From contig NC_088775.1 in the NCBI RefSeq assembly GCF_954871325.1, forward strand, positions 75,183,561 to 75,247,560: a stretch of DNA of 64,000 bases, written 5' to 3'. This DNA is from Gordionus sp. m RMFG-2023 (lineage: Eukaryota > Nematomorpha > Gordioida > Chordodea > Parachordodidae). The notes beneath the pieces were generated by a model. The model was not told where the DNA came from and did no database searches. It was given only the letters and a program-made list of their open reading frames with translations. Shown piece by piece: positions 62,351-64,000 of the stretch (position 1 is the first letter of the stretch; the number at the start of each line of letters is the position of its first letter). A program made the translations under genes and the position numbers.

Positions 62351-62900
62351 CATTAACTGTAACCGAGTTATATCCATTTTAAAGTGTAAAGTTAGCGGAA
62401 TTACTTGAAGAAAGTGATGATTAATGATAATTGATCCCCCATAATCTTTAAGCCGTATATCAGCAGAATGAACTGTTTTGGGTTATAGGCGAAAATAGAA
62501 AAGTTTTGGCCAAATCTAAAATTTTAGCAATCATTTTTTAATTAAAGCCAATATATTGCGCCTTATTCTCGATATCTTTTAAACGGAATGTCAAATAAAT
62601 TAAGCCGAAGTGTGTTATTAACAAAATATAGAAAGTGAATTTTGAAACTAGCGGAGCGACTTGAGGATCAATTACCGAAACCTATGCCATTGTGTAGCCC
62701 GTTAATTGATCTCATATCGGAAACAAGTGAAATTAAATGTTGGTGAGTTATATGCTAAATAAGAAAGTTTTGGCTCTTTGGCAAAACTTAAATTAAAGAT
62801 CATATTTTGAAAGCTCCGTGAAGTTGGTCGAACGATTGAAAACACTGACAATAAATAATATGTCATTTTTTAGTGTTTCAATCCGTCTAGTAGGAGAAGT
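62350..62900. repeat. Diverged tandem-like repeats (~200-250-bp period)
   Basis: Similar phrases recur: AAAGTTAGCGGAATTACTTG (62389), GAAACTAGCGGAGCGACTTG (62644), and a weaker GAAAGCTCCGTGAAGTTGGT (62809). GAAAGTTTTGGC-like sequence lies near 62499 and 62763. The spacing suggests an old satellite-like array. Confidence 0.5.
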
Positions 62901-63081
62901 TAAGAAGTAAATAAACGGACTATTTATTGTTTATATTTTATTATTTTGCTAACTTTCTGGTTAATATTTTCGACATTCTGTTTGGAAGATCAGATAAAGC
63001 ACTAAATATTAGATTGAACCGGAATATGATTGCTTTAATTTCAGATTTAGAAAGTGTCAAAACCTTTCTATTTTGCTTATA

Positions 63082-63097
63082 CAGTGGCGTAGTTAGG
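63082..63097 (+). mobile_element. Isolated transposon-end motif CAGTGGCGTAGTTAGG
   Basis: This 16-mer resembles a terminal sequence I recall from DNA transposons in many invertebrate genomes. The family is uncertain and the second end is not visible in the window. Confidence 0.3.
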
Positions 63098-63755
63098 AAT
63101 TTTTGTTAGAGGGGGTCCATACATATAAAAGCTTGGCCTTCGGCCGGGTTTATTTTACAATTCATAACCATATCTTCGATAATATATAATAAATATATTT
63201 TTTAAATTCATCAATAATATGTTATTATAATTTAGTAGATTATTCTCAACGACTTAGTAATAATACTATCCAGAAAAATTTCAATAGTAATTGTTATATA
63301 TTTCGTTTTTTTTAGTAACAGAAGTTGTTAAAATAATAGTTGAGTCATTGTTAATAAATATTTTTTTTTATAGGATTACTAATGAATTATATTTTTTTTT
63401 GTCGATTCATTGTTATAAGGCGTAATATTATATTTTTCTAATTATTAATAAATATATATTTATTTTAACAATTTTAAAAATTATATAAACCCAAAAAGGG
63501 GAAAAAATTATTATTATTTTATTATTTTTTTTTACAAATTAACGTCTTATATTTTATTTTATAAACTATACGAAATATTCTAATAAAGGAAGTATAAAAC
63601 CGCCTATATATATATATATAATAAAGCAATACATAAATATAGTTAAATAATAATGGTTACCGTGACCAGAGCGAACTGATCGCTAGAACCTGGTCGTTAG
63701 GGACACTAAAAAAAAAGGGGGGGGGGGACTGTAAAAAAAACAAATAGAAAAAAAA

Positions 63756-64000
63756 TCTGTGTGGATTAGTGAAATATAAAAAAAAGAAAAAGCTTAGTGG
63801 TATATAAAATCTTTGTGGCTTAGTGATCTTTGTGGCTTAGTGATCTTTGTGGCTTAGTGATCTTTGTGGCTTAGTGATCTTTGTGGCTTAGTGGTCTTGG
63901 TGGCTTAGTGATCTTTGTGGCTTAGTGGTCTTTGTGGATTAGGGGTATAAAAAGATCTTTGTGGCTTAGTGGTCTTTGTGGATTAGTGGTATAAAAAAAA
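63756..64000. repeat. Minisatellite, 17-bp unit
   Basis: ATCTTTGTGGCTTAGTG repeats head to tail. Four near-perfect units lie in 63809-63880, with variants (GGTCTTGGTGGCTTAGTG, TTTGTGGATTAG) before and after, reaching the end of the window. The array probably continues beyond it. Confidence 0.9.

Larger units (their letters stand above)
61137..64000. other. AT-rich DNA upstream of the known MTAP exons
   Basis: The first MTAP exon (about ten codons) should lie here or beyond the window but could not be identified. The region contains a mixed C/A run (61451-61468), a hAT remnant, diverged repeats and the terminal minisatellite. Confidence 0.5.

Noticed and set aside
1-64000. CRISPR arrays, bacterial operons, rRNA or intact tRNA genes
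   Set aside because: None seen; all strong signals are eukaryotic (spliced genes, poly(A) signals, animal transposons).

Overview
The window is AT-rich (roughly three quarters A+T) nuclear DNA of an invertebrate animal. Evidence for this is spliced genes with GT-AG introns, polyadenylation signals, a secreted-type thioester protein, a methionine-salvage enzyme, and a heavy load of eukaryotic transposons: hAT, piggyBac, MULE, LINE and Ty3/gypsy-like. I cannot name the species. No bacterial operon, CRISPR array, rRNA or intact tRNA gene was seen.

Three host genes stand out. (1) Plus strand, 2140-10123: the last 15 exons of an alpha-2-macroglobulin/thioester (TEP/CD109-like) gene. It carries the GCGEQ thioester motif and an apparent catalytic histidine; the N-terminal macroglobulin domains lie to the left of the window. 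Its thioester domain carries a long Ser/Thr/Asn-rich insertion. (2) Minus strand, 33140-33435: a compact gene for a 55-residue Gly/Met/Gln-rich heptad-repeat protein, with TATA box, 5'-UTR intron and poly(A) signal. I do not recognise it; it is the best candidate for something undescribed here. (3) Minus strand, 42304-61136: nearly all of S-methyl-5'-thioadenosine phosphorylase (MTAP), eight coding exons in one consistent frame. Only the first ~10 residues are missing. Its introns range from 45 nt to 8.4 kb.

The rest is mostly transposon. 9.7-36.6 kb holds several hAT elements with recognisable 8-bp target duplications (12678-17629 with a LINE inside it; 28651-31940 with an almost readable transposase; 35492-36604), hAT-type MITEs, and an LTR element at 25310-27921. 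35.4-39.7 kb is a block of diverged repeats with a MULE remnant and two weak small-gene candidates. The large MTAP introns hold an inverted stack of piggyBac-like copies sharing TTAA sites (43976-48830), and a Ty3/gypsy-like fossil (56116-60162) interrupted by a further hAT (58439-59907). The right edge ends in a 17-bp minisatellite.

The host genes show no functional linkage; they are neighbours in a transposon-filled region. Coding calls rest on exon-by-exon frame continuity and remembered family motifs; no database search was run.
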